Made by a program: the position numbers and the translations under genes. Below the pieces are notes generated by a model. That model did no database searches, was not told the DNA's origin, and saw only the letters and a program-made list of their open reading frames with translations. A DNA stretch of 25,811 bases from DALYJJ01 sp031969915 (GTDB lineage Bacteria > Acidobacteriota > Terriglobia > Bryobacterales > Bryobacteraceae), in contig DALYJJ010000092.1 of assembly GCA_031969915.1 (NCBI GenBank), positions 1 through 25,811 on the forward strand, written 5' to 3'. The stretch's first letter is position 1, and each line of letters opens with the position of its first letter. This document shows positions 1 to 6,749 of this stretch, piece after piece.

Positions 1-22
1 GAAGAGCCGAACTTGACCGGCT

Positions 23-859
23 TTGGTGGCCGGCAGGCGGCCGGACGGCGGGCCGGTGTATCTGGTGGAAGAACGCTCGCTCCGGCTGGTGCCGGGAGCC
101 GCTTTTCTGGCGGACCGCGAAAAAGGCGGCCCGCGGACCACGCCTCCGCCACGGCGCCTGTTGGCCGTGGGGGACGCGGTGTACAATCAGGCCGACCCTC
201 GCGCGCCACAACCGGTTGTGTCGGGGTTCTCCTCAGCTCTGCTGATGGCGAATCCAGCCCCGACGGGAGGACTGCCCCGACTGGCCGGGAGCGCGCTTGA
301 GCTGGACCAGTGCGCGCGGCTCTGGCGCGACCGAGGCGGCTCGGCGTCGGTGCTGTCGGGCGCCGAAGCCAATCCTGTGCGCCTCACCGATGAAGTCACT
401 CGCGGTTACGACGTTCTCCACGTGGCCGCGCATTTCCTGCCCTCGCCGGCGGGCCGGGACGAGAGCCAGATCGCGCTCAGTCTTTCCGCCGACGGCACTC
501 CGCGTCTGCTCGCCCCGCGGACGATCCAAAATCTGCGCACCGGTTTGCGGACCGTGGTTCTCAACGGCTGCGGATCGGGCAACGGGGCGGCGCCGTCGGC
601 CACCGGGTTACTGGGAATGACCAGGGCTTGGCTCGCGGCCGGCTCGCGGCACGTTGTTTCCACGCTGTGGCCGACGGCCGACGATAGCGGCGAGTTGTTC
701 CAGCAGTTCTACCGCCACCTCCTCGAGGCGCCTTCCCGCGAGGGCGTGCCCGCCGAGCCGGTGGCTCTCCAGCGAGCCCAGGTGGAGTTGATCCGCTCCC
801 GCTCCTGGCGCTCGCAGCCGAGGCACTGGGCGGCCTACTTCCTGATCAGTAAGGACTGA
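23..859 (+). CDS. CHAT-domain (caspase-like) protein, C-terminal part
   Basis: This is the C-terminal part of a CHAT peptidase domain, a caspase-related cysteine peptidase fold that usually follows TPR repeats. The catalytic His is in HVAAH (His137, counted from the TTG at 23) and the catalytic Cys is in LNGCGSG (Cys183). The family's late motif VVSTLWPTADDSGELFQQFY follows at about 211-230, and the protein ends in the usual HWAAYFLI. The true N-terminus lies outside the window. The frame meets a TGA at 14-16, just before residues that look like mid-domain CHAT sequence (PALVAG...GGPVYLVEE), while another frame just upstream reads AELDRL, also CHAT-like. So the start at 23 is formal, and a frameshift or sequence-edge error is likely. 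The gene ends 5 bases before the sigma factor, so the two are probably co-transcribed. The substrate is unknown. Confidence 0.85.
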   Translation: MVAGRRPDGGPVYLVEERSLRLVPGAAFLADREKGGPRTTPPPRRLLAVGDAVYNQADPRAPQPVVSGFSSALLMANPAPTGGLPRLAGSALELDQCARLWRDRGGSASVLSGAEANPVRLTDEVTRGYDVLHVAAHFLPSPAGRDESQIALSLSADGTPRLLAPRTIQNLRTGLRTVVLNGCGSGNGAAPSATGLLGMTRAWLAAGSRHVVSTLWPTADDSGELFQQFYRHLLEAPSREGVPAEPVALQRAQVELIRSRSWRSQPRHWAAYFLISKD

Positions 860-864
860 GACCG

Positions 865-1575
865 ATGCTTCCAAAACCACAGGAAGACCCGATTCCTCCC
901 CCGAGTTCGGCGCTGCCGCCGGAGGCGCCCGATGCAGGCGACGAGATGCAGCCCTTGGCCGAGGCTTCGCCCCTGGCTGAATTCGACTGGTACGAACTGG
1001 TCGCGAGGATTCAACAGGGTGAGGCATCGGGAATGGAAGATCTCTACCGGCTCTTCTCGCGCGGCGTGCGCTACTACCTGTGCCGGCGTCTCGGACCCCA
1101 GGAGATTGAGGACCGGGTCCACGACACGTTTCTGATCGTGGTGCAGGCGATTCAACGCGGCGACCTGCGGGAGCCGGATCGGCTCCTCGGGTTCATCCGG
1201 ACCGTCGTGCGGCGCCAGGTGGCGGCCTGTATCGACCGCGCGGTCCATTCGCGGCGCGAGCAGACGGAGCTGGACTTCAACGTTCGCATCGCCGACGGGC
1301 GTGACAATCCGGAACAGCAGGCCATGCTGCGAGAACGCCAGTCGCTGATGGGCCGCATCCTGGGCGGCATTTCCCGCCGTGACCGCGAGATTCTCACTCG
1401 CTTCTACCTGAATGGCGAGAGCCAGGAGCAGATCTGTGCGGAGATGTCCCTGACGGAGACCCAGTTCCGGCTTCTCAAGAGCCGGGCGAAGGCCCGTTTC
1501 GGCGAACTAGGGAAACGCAAGCTGGCTAGGAATAGTCTGGGGGCATATTTCTTGAGAAAAGCTGCCAGCGCCTAG
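865..1575 (+). CDS. ECF-type sigma-70 family RNA polymerase sigma factor
   Basis: This 236-residue protein directs RNA polymerase to alternative promoters. A Pro-rich N-terminal extension (about 1-38) precedes sigma region 2 at about 41-125, with the helix LYRLFSRGVRYYLCRRLGPQEIEDRVHDTF and IRTVVRRQV in place of the usual W-L. Region 4 lies at about 155-215, with the helix-turn-helix at about 186-207 (QEQICAEMSLTETQFRLLKSR). There is no region 1.1 or 3, as expected for the ECF group. The ATG at 865 has a weak AAGG ten bases upstream. The gene is 5 bases after the CHAT gene and 12 before a zf-HC2 protein, the usual sigma/anti-sigma pairing. I cannot assign an ECF subgroup. Confidence 0.9.
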   Translation: MLPKPQEDPIPPPSSALPPEAPDAGDEMQPLAEASPLAEFDWYELVARIQQGEASGMEDLYRLFSRGVRYYLCRRLGPQEIEDRVHDTFLIVVQAIQRGDLREPDRLLGFIRTVVRRQVAACIDRAVHSRREQTELDFNVRIADGRDNPEQQAMLRERQSLMGRILGGISRRDREILTRFYLNGESQEQICAEMSLTETQFRLLKSRAKARFGELGKRKLARNSLGAYFLRKAASA

Positions 1576-1587
1576 GACTATACCGTC

Positions 1588-2238
1588 ATGAGTCGCGAAC
1601 TACACGCAGAGGGGGGGAATCCAGCCTACCCCCCGTTTCAGTGGTGTGGCGACGAAGAGGCCTTGGAGCTTTACGCGCTCGGGAGGCTTTCGCCGGAGAT
1701 GGAAGAGCAGTTTGACGAACATCTCCTGGTGTGCCACGCCTGCCAGGACAGACTCGAACAAACCGACTCCGACATCGCCACCATGCGGGAGATGCTGGCC
1801 CAACGCCAACCGGCGGCGGGCGGCCTCCAATGGTGGAAGCACCTGATCCCTTCCTTCACGCCGCGGCCCGTGTGGGCCGGGGCGCTGGCGCTGTTTGCGC
1901 TGGCGGCGATCCTGGTGCCACAGCTACCCCTGTTTCAACCGGCTCCCGTCGACGTGGCGCTCAGCGTGGTCCGGGGAACCGAACTCAACGCCTCCGCCCC
2001 CGGAGGTGCGCCGCTGCGGCTGCGGATTGACCTGACCGAACTGCCCGCGCACGACCGGTACCGCGTGGAAGTGGTGAAGGCCGCCGGGGGCGTGGTGCTC
2101 AGCTCGGAAGCGGCCCGGCAGGACGATCACCTGTTGGCCTCCTGCGAAGGTATGGCCGGAGGCTCTTACTGGGTGCGGCTCTACGCGCCGGGAACCGGCG
2201 GGCAATTGCTCCGGGAGTTCGGATTGACGGTGCGCTGA
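1588..2238 (+). CDS. Membrane-anchored zf-HC2 anti-sigma factor
   Basis: This 216-residue protein probably holds the upstream sigma factor inactive at the membrane. A cytoplasmic anti-sigma zinc finger lies near the N-terminus, with the canonical H-x3-C-x2-C spacing at His45, Cys49 and Cys52 (DEHLLVCHAC). It is followed by one membrane segment at about 96-115 (WAGALALFALAAILV). A C-terminal domain of about 95 residues, rich in beta-type sequence (PVDVALSVVRG to the end), should lie outside the membrane and could be the sensing part. It starts 12 bases after the sigma gene stop. The family role is well established. Pairing with this particular sigma factor is inferred from adjacency. Confidence 0.85.
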   Translation: MSRELHAEGGNPAYPPFQWCGDEEALELYALGRLSPEMEEQFDEHLLVCHACQDRLEQTDSDIATMREMLAQRQPAAGGLQWWKHLIPSFTPRPVWAGALALFALAAILVPQLPLFQPAPVDVALSVVRGTELNASAPGGAPLRLRIDLTELPAHDRYRVEVVKAAGGVVLSSEAARQDDHLLASCEGMAGGSYWVRLYAPGTGGQLLREFGLTVR

Positions 2239-2250
2239 ACCGTCCCGGCC

Positions 2251-2268
2251 CGGGCGCGGTGCCCGTTT
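2251..2268 (+). terminator. Weak intrinsic terminator after the anti-sigma gene
   Basis: CGGGC (2251-2255), a 5-base loop and GCCCG (2261-2265) are followed by TTT. It lies 12 bases after the anti-sigma stop, between convergent genes. The stem is only 5 bp and the T-run is short, so this is a tentative call. Confidence 0.35.
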
Positions 2269-4717
2269 ATGAAGCGCGCTCCAAGCAGTCGAACGGTTCG
2301 CTCGAACGGGCGAGGTTGCGTAGCGAACGGGATCGTCGAGACTCGGCCTTGTACTGGTACATGCGCCGGTCGGCGATGGTGAGCAGGTCTTCGGCGAGCG
2401 CTGCGTCCTGTTCGAGGAACGCCACGCCGCAACTGAGTGACACGACATCCTCCCCGCAGACTTCGCGGCACACGGCGATCACCGTCTGGTCGAGTTCGGC
2501 GATGCGGGCGGGCAGCGCTTCGGCGGGCAGACCGGGGAGCAGGACGACGAACTCGTCTCCGCCCATGCGGGCCACGTAATCGGAGCGGCGCAACCGGGCA
2601 GGAATCTGCGCGGCGATGCCTTGCAGGACCCGGTTGCCGGCCACGTGGCCGAAGCGGTCGTTCACCAGTTTGAAGTTGTTCAGATCGCACACCATGACAG
2701 CCAGCGTTTGCCGGCCTCGGCGGCACCGGTGGATCTCTTCGTCGAGCCTGAGGAACAGACTGCGGGCATTGGGCAGGCCGGTGAGGTAGTCGACGGTGGC
2801 GGAGGACTCGGCCTGTTCGAATCGCCTGGCGTTTTCGATGGACATCGTGAGCTTGGCGGCGATGGCCTGAAGAACGCGCTGCTGATCGAGCGAGAAGGCA
2901 TCGCGGCGAAGGCTGTACAAGGTGAGCACCCCGACCACTTCCTCCTGCCGGAGGAGCGGCACGGCGAGCGCCGAGTTCAGGCTGCAGAACATCTTGTCGT
3001 TATTCAAATAGCCGGCCTCGACGGAGGCGGCGCCGTTCAGAATGGGCGCCTTTCGCTCCGCCACCCATCCGGAGAGGCCGTGGCCCTCCGGGATGCTGAG
3101 GGAGCCCAGGAACCGCGCATCCACGCCAATCACGTACTCGGGCTGGAGCACGCCGTCCTTCCGGAGGTACACGGCCAGGGCGTCGTACTCGATGAGTTTG
3201 CCCAGCCGTCCGGCCATCATCGACAGCGTGTCCTGGAGGCTGAGCGAGTCCCCGAGGCTCTGGACGAGTTCGAAAAGCATCTGCGCCTCGTGCCGGGCGC
3301 CGGCGATGCAGGTCAGAAAGTCCGGGGCGCCTTCGCGCATCCGGGGTCGATCGCCGTCCGAGGATTCAAAGCCAGCGTCGGGCGCCTCGCCCTTTTCCAC
3401 CTTCAGGTCGTGCGAGAGAACGGCTTTGGCGCCGGCCTGCGCCGCGCTCCGCAGCTTGGCCTCGTACCGCGTGTAGCCCGCCTTGAGCAGGGCGACGATC
3501 TTCGGATCGTAGCTCTTGCCTGCCTCCGACTCGATGAATTTCACGGCCTCGTCGAGAGGAATGGCGCGGCGGTAGGGGCGTTCCGAGGCGAGCGCGTCCA
3601 TGCAATCCACCACCGAAAGAATCCGGGCGCCCACGGGGATCTGGTCGCCTCGCAAGCCGTGCGGATAGCCGGTGCCGTTCCACTTCTCGTGATGCGCCAG
3701 GACGATAGGGGCCACCGGGTAGGGGAACTGCACGGTTTCGATGATTTCCGCGCCGATGATCGGGTGGATCTTCATCTTCTCGAACTCCTCGGGCGTCAGG
3801 CGGCCCGGTTTGGAGATGATGTGTTCGGGCACCGCGAGCTTGCCGATGTCGTGCAGGAGCGAGGCGGCTTCGAGGGCGCTGAGCTGGTCGCCGGTCAGGC
3901 CGAGTTCCCGGCCCAGTTCCATGGCGTAGAGCTGTACCCGCTCCAGATGCTCGTGCGTGCTTCGATCTTTGGCGTCGATGGCCAGCGCCAGCGCTTCGAT
4001 AGTCCGCAAGTGCAGCGCCGCCACTTGTTGCACGTGCTCCTTCTCCCCTTCGAGCTTGTCCAGATACAGCCGGTAGGAACCGTACACGACGTAGAAGACC
4101 GGAAGCAGCAGGAGCGCCGCCTGCCATCCAATCGCCGAGCTGATGTAGTGAAAGCCGCCCGCCACGGCCGCGCCCAGAAGGTAATACGGGAAACACCAGA
4201 AATAGCATTCGCGCCAGATCCGGTGGACCGGTTTGCCTTCGGTGAGCGCCACCACTGCCGCCACCAGACCTGTGTTGAGTACGAAGAAGGCGAGCGACGC
4301 CGCGGCGATCTGGACGGGCACCCCCAGGTCCGGCCCGGTCAGCAGGTTCCAGTGGTAGACCCGATGGGCGCAGTGAATCGCCATCGAATTGCTGCCCACA
4401 TTAAAAAGAATTTGGACAATGGTGGGGCGTTTCTTTGCGAAGCAGAAACACTGGATCAAGACCGCGCCGATGCCGACCAACAGCAGTTCGGGCTGGGAGA
4501 ACTGCGTCAGCCCGACCAGCAGAAAAAGGAAGTAGATCGACATCGTACCCGTGATTCCGGGCAGCCGGATCTTCATCGCCGAACCGAAGATGGTGACCAC
4601 CGCGTAGAGCGACAGGCGGGCGAACGAGTCGGGGTGCCATTCGGGCCATTGGGAGGCGAGCACCCCGATTCCTAAAGTGGCGATCGACGCGATGTAAATC
4701 TTGGCTGGCTTCTTCAT
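2267..4717 (-). CDS. Membrane sensor with HD-GYP, GAF and GGDEF domains (c-di-GMP turnover)
   Basis: This 816-residue protein can in principle both break down and make cyclic di-GMP. An N-terminal block of about six to seven membrane segments (about 6-215) acts as an integral-membrane sensor. The HD-GYP phosphodiesterase domain (about 235-415) keeps HD at 289-290 and HHEKWNGTGYP at 342-352. A GAF domain follows (about 485-630), then a GGDEF cyclase domain (about 640-790) with DYLTGLPN and an intact RMGGDEF (GGDEF at 719-723). An RxxD inhibitory I-site is present at Arg710-Asp713. All key residues look intact, so both activities are possible. The frame is open 34 codons further up, to 4819. 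I chose the ATG at 4717 because the first membrane segment follows directly and GAGAGAG precedes it. The gene is monocistronic and convergent with the anti-sigma gene. Confidence 0.9.
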   Translation of the reverse strand: MKKPAKIYIASIATLGIGVLASQWPEWHPDSFARLSLYAVVTIFGSAMKIRLPGITGTMSIYFLFLLVGLTQFSQPELLLVGIGAVLIQCFCFAKKRPTIVQILFNVGSNSMAIHCAHRVYHWNLLTGPDLGVPVQIAAASLAFFVLNTGLVAAVVALTEGKPVHRIWRECYFWCFPYYLLGAAVAGGFHYISSAIGWQAALLLLPVFYVVYGSYRLYLDKLEGEKEHVQQVAALHLRTIEALALAIDAKDRSTHEHLERVQLYAMELGRELGLTGDQLSALEAASLLHDIGKLAVPEHIISKPGRLTPEEFEKMKIHPIIGAEIIETVQFPYPVAPIVLAHHEKWNGTGYPHGLRGDQIPVGARILSVVDCMDALASERPYRRAIPLDEAVKFIESEAGKSYDPKIVALLKAGYTRYEAKLRSAAQAGAKAVLSHDLKVEKGEAPDAGFESSDGDRPRMREGAPDFLTCIAGARHEAQMLFELVQSLGDSLSLQDTLSMMAGRLGKLIEYDALAVYLRKDGVLQPEYVIGVDARFLGSLSIPEGHGLSGWVAERKAPILNGAASVEAGYLNNDKMFCSLNSALAVPLLRQEEVVGVLTLYSLRRDAFSLDQQRVLQAIAAKLTMSIENARRFEQAESSATVDYLTGLPNARSLFLRLDEEIHRCRRGRQTLAVMVCDLNNFKLVNDRFGHVAGNRVLQGIAAQIPARLRRSDYVARMGGDEFVVLLPGLPAEALPARIAELDQTVIAVCREVCGEDVVSLSCGVAFLEQDAALAEDLLTIADRRMYQYKAESRRSRSLRNLARSSEPFDCLERAS

Positions 4718-4762
4718 CTCTCTCTCTTCAGGCGCGGCCTCGCTTCCGGCGAACGCTCCCAG

Positions 4763-4779
4763 ACGTATACGGAATACGT
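4763..4779. repeat. Operator-like dyad upstream of the HD-GYP/GGDEF gene
   Basis: Perfect inverted repeat ACGTAT-ACGGA-ATACGT (6-5-6), 46 bases upstream of the chosen ATG of the c-di-GMP gene. Its position and AT-content in GC-rich DNA fit a regulator-binding site. No matching regulator or convincing -10/-35 pair was identified. Confidence 0.3.
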
Positions 4780-4859
4780 ATCGACTGTATTGGCGGCGCT
4801 GACCTTGTTTTTGTTTCACCTCGGAGACAAATCGTCCCCAAATGGGTTATCGGCGCCCA

Positions 4860-4897
4860 AGGCAGTTCTCCTGAGTTCGGATACAGGAAAACTGCCT
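4860..4897 (-). repeat. Second 3' hairpin downstream of the S8 peptidase gene
   Basis: A 14-bp hairpin. Left arm 4860-4873 (AGGCAGTTCTCCTG) and right arm 4884-4897 (CAGGAAAACTGCCT) enclose a 10-base loop. The one mismatch is C:A in plus-strand RNA but a G:U wobble in minus-strand RNA, which favours a role in the transcript leaving the S8 gene. No U-run follows it. Confidence 0.45.
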
Positions 4898-4933
4898 CCG
4901 GCGTCCGTCCAAGTGCGCGGTCCCGCAGGCGAA

Positions 4934-4971
4934 CGCCACCCCCGGGGTGGAATGCGACCCCGAGGGTGGCG
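4934..4971 (-). terminator. Strong 3' hairpin directly after the S8 peptidase stop
   Basis: Arms of 15 bases (4934-4948 and 4957-4971) around an 8-base loop start 9 bases after the stop codon at 4980. The single imperfect position is a G:U wobble in the minus-strand transcript and a C:A mismatch in the plus-strand one. It probably terminates or stabilises the 3' end of the S8 mRNA. There is no T-tract, so it is not a textbook intrinsic terminator. Confidence 0.5.
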
Positions 4972-4979
4972 CGCCGGTC

Positions 4980-6698
4980 TTAGTTCTCGCCGCGAATTGC
5001 GATGGCGATCGCTTCGGGCATGCCGATGGAGGTCAGCGAACTCAGACCACCTTGCGAACTCCCGCTGGAAGAAGTGCCCCAGACCGCCCCGGTACCCCAC
5101 ACGGCGCCGAAGCCCGCAGTCATTTGGGTGCCCCAGACGGCGCCCGTGCCCCAGACGGCGCCCGTTCCGGAGAGCACCTGTGTGCCCCAGACCGCGCCGG
5201 TTCCCCAGACGGCGCCGGTTCCCCAGACGGCGCCTGTGGCGAAGACCAGGCTGACCGTGCCATCGGCGCCGTTGTACCGCGCCTGGGGCGACATCGTCGA
5301 GCCCGCTGCCCGGTCGCCGTTGTGCAGGGCCGCCGCAATGTCCAGGTAGCCGGCGCCCACGGTGAACAGATCGTACTGGCTGCGGAAGGTCTGGCCGGTG
5401 ACGGGATCGGCGGCGAGGCTATACGATGGGAACGCTTTGGAGGCGGTCTGCATGAGGCGCGCCTTCACCTGATCGGGCGTCAGCGAAGGGTCTTTCTGCA
5501 GCAGCAGTGCGACCGCGCCGCTCACCATCGGAGCGGCCATGCTGGTGCCGCTGAGTTTGAAATACGACGGGGACGACGCCTCCGTCGAGGCGCCGAGATA
5601 GTAAGAAAGCGGAACCACGTTGCCCGGATACCCGGCCCAAAGCGACGAATTCCGGCCGGCAAGAAGAGAGATGAGCCGGTTGCCGGGAGCGACCAGATCC
5701 GGCTTGGCGATGTGATCGATAGCGGTGGGCCCTTTGGAGCTGTAGCTGGCGATCAGATCGTCGGCACGGGAGGGCGTGGTCATGGTTTTCATCGCGCCGA
5801 CGGTGATCACGTACGGATCGTTGCCGGGCGCGGCGATGGTCCCGTACCCCTCGTTGCCGGCGCTGTTGTTGCGTCCTTCGTTCCCCGCGGCAGCGACCAC
5901 GACGATGCCCGCTTTCCAAGCCCGCTCGACGGCCTGGCACAGCGGGTCCTTGAGGTAGCTTTCAAAGACGGGACGTCCGAGGGAGAGGTTGATGACGCGG
6001 ATGTTGTACTTGGACTTCAGGGCGATGGCGCGGTCGATGGCGAGGATCACGGCACTGTCGGTGCCTGAGCCGGTCTCGTCCAGAACGCGCAGGTTGACGA
6101 TCTGGGCGGCGGGGGCGATGCCCCAGAATCTCCGCGTGGCGCTGGGAAAGCCGGCGGCCGCGCCGTTTCCGGCCAGGATGCCCGCGACGTGCGTGCCATG
6201 GCCGAACGGGTCGTTCGTCTGCCGGCTCGCGACGAACGAGGCGGAGTAGACGACGCGCGACTTGCCGTTCGACTTCCCGCGGAGGTCAATGTGATCCTCG
6301 ACGCCGCTGTCGATCACCGCCACGCCCACGCCGCTACCGTCCCAGCCGAAGGATCGCGCCAGAGTGGCGCCCGCCGCTTCGTTGGCGTAGTCCAGGGCTC
6401 CGCGCACGGGGCGGTCGAAGGAGATGTACCGGATGTTCGGATCCTCCGCGACCGCCGCCAGGTCCTTTGCCTTGACGCTGTAAACGCGGGCGCCGATCAG
6501 CGCGAGATCGTCCTTCGTCGAGGCGTTGGATTTGAGCAGAGGGTTTTCGAGCGACGGGTCGACGAATTGAACGATGACGTCCACCGTCTTGTCCGGAGCC
6601 ATGGAGGCGAGATCGGAGGACACCTTCCTGGCTGAGAGGGAAGCAGGCGCGAGCAACAGCGCCAGACAGAGGCTGGGAACAGTCGTAGTGCGTTTCAT
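4980..6698 (-). CDS. Secreted S8 (subtilisin-like) serine peptidase with GAVWGT tail repeats
   Basis: This 572-residue exported serine protease starts with a signal peptide of about 22 residues (MKRTT..., hydrophobic core LCLALLLAPA). An inhibitor-I9-like propeptide follows (about 30-97), then the S8 catalytic domain (about 115-455). The catalytic triad is Asp130 (VAVIDSG), His167 (GHGTHVAG) and Ser386 (GTSMAAP), with oxyanion Asn273 (AAGNEG). After a short linker, residues 489-542 are nine hexads: seven GAVWGT plus QVLSGT and QMTAGF. A 30-residue Ser/Gly-rich tail ends the protein. The ATG at 6698 has an AAGGAAAG site upstream. It lies 51 bases after a paralogue on the same strand and is probably co-transcribed with it. 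Substrate unknown. Confidence 0.93.
   Translation of the reverse strand: MKRTTTVPSLCLALLLAPASLSARKVSSDLASMAPDKTVDVIVQFVDPSLENPLLKSNASTKDDLALIGARVYSVKAKDLAAVAEDPNIRYISFDRPVRGALDYANEAAGATLARSFGWDGSGVGVAVIDSGVEDHIDLRGKSNGKSRVVYSASFVASRQTNDPFGHGTHVAGILAGNGAAAGFPSATRRFWGIAPAAQIVNLRVLDETGSGTDSAVILAIDRAIALKSKYNIRVINLSLGRPVFESYLKDPLCQAVERAWKAGIVVVAAAGNEGRNNSAGNEGYGTIAAPGNDPYVITVGAMKTMTTPSRADDLIASYSSKGPTAIDHIAKPDLVAPGNRLISLLAGRNSSLWAGYPGNVVPLSYYLGASTEASSPSYFKLSGTSMAAPMVSGAVALLLQKDPSLTPDQVKARLMQTASKAFPSYSLAADPVTGQTFRSQYDLFTVGAGYLDIAAALHNGDRAAGSTMSPQARYNGADGTVSLVFATGAVWGTGAVWGTGAVWGTQVLSGTGAVWGTGAVWGTQMTAGFGAVWGTGAVWGTSSSGSSQGGLSSLTSIGMPEAIAIAIRGEN
5073..5234 (-). repeat. 18-bp tandem repeat encoding nine hexapeptides (GAVWGT type)
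   Basis: Nine in-frame 18-base units at the 3' end of the S8 gene. Seven encode GAVWGT. Units 4 and 7 are degenerate (QVLSGT, QMTAGF). The units differ mainly at synonymous positions. Confidence 0.9.
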
Positions 6699-6749
6699 TT
6701 TTCTTTCCTTGTTTTTTCGATCGACTGCCGAGTGAGAAAGCGGAGCGGG

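Noticed and set aside
2621..4675. Long plus-strand open frame opposite the HD-GYP/GGDEF gene
   Set aside because: It is a GC-rich mirror frame, with low-complexity composition and no family motifs, while the minus-strand gene has intact domains.
4784..4789. TACAGT (minus strand) as the -10 of the c-di-GMP gene
   Set aside because: Only four of six bases match and there is no -35, so only the nearby dyad is listed.
5073..5234. Tandem 18-bp repeats as a CRISPR array or minisatellite
   Set aside because: There are no spacers, and the repeats are in frame and encode the hexapeptide tail.
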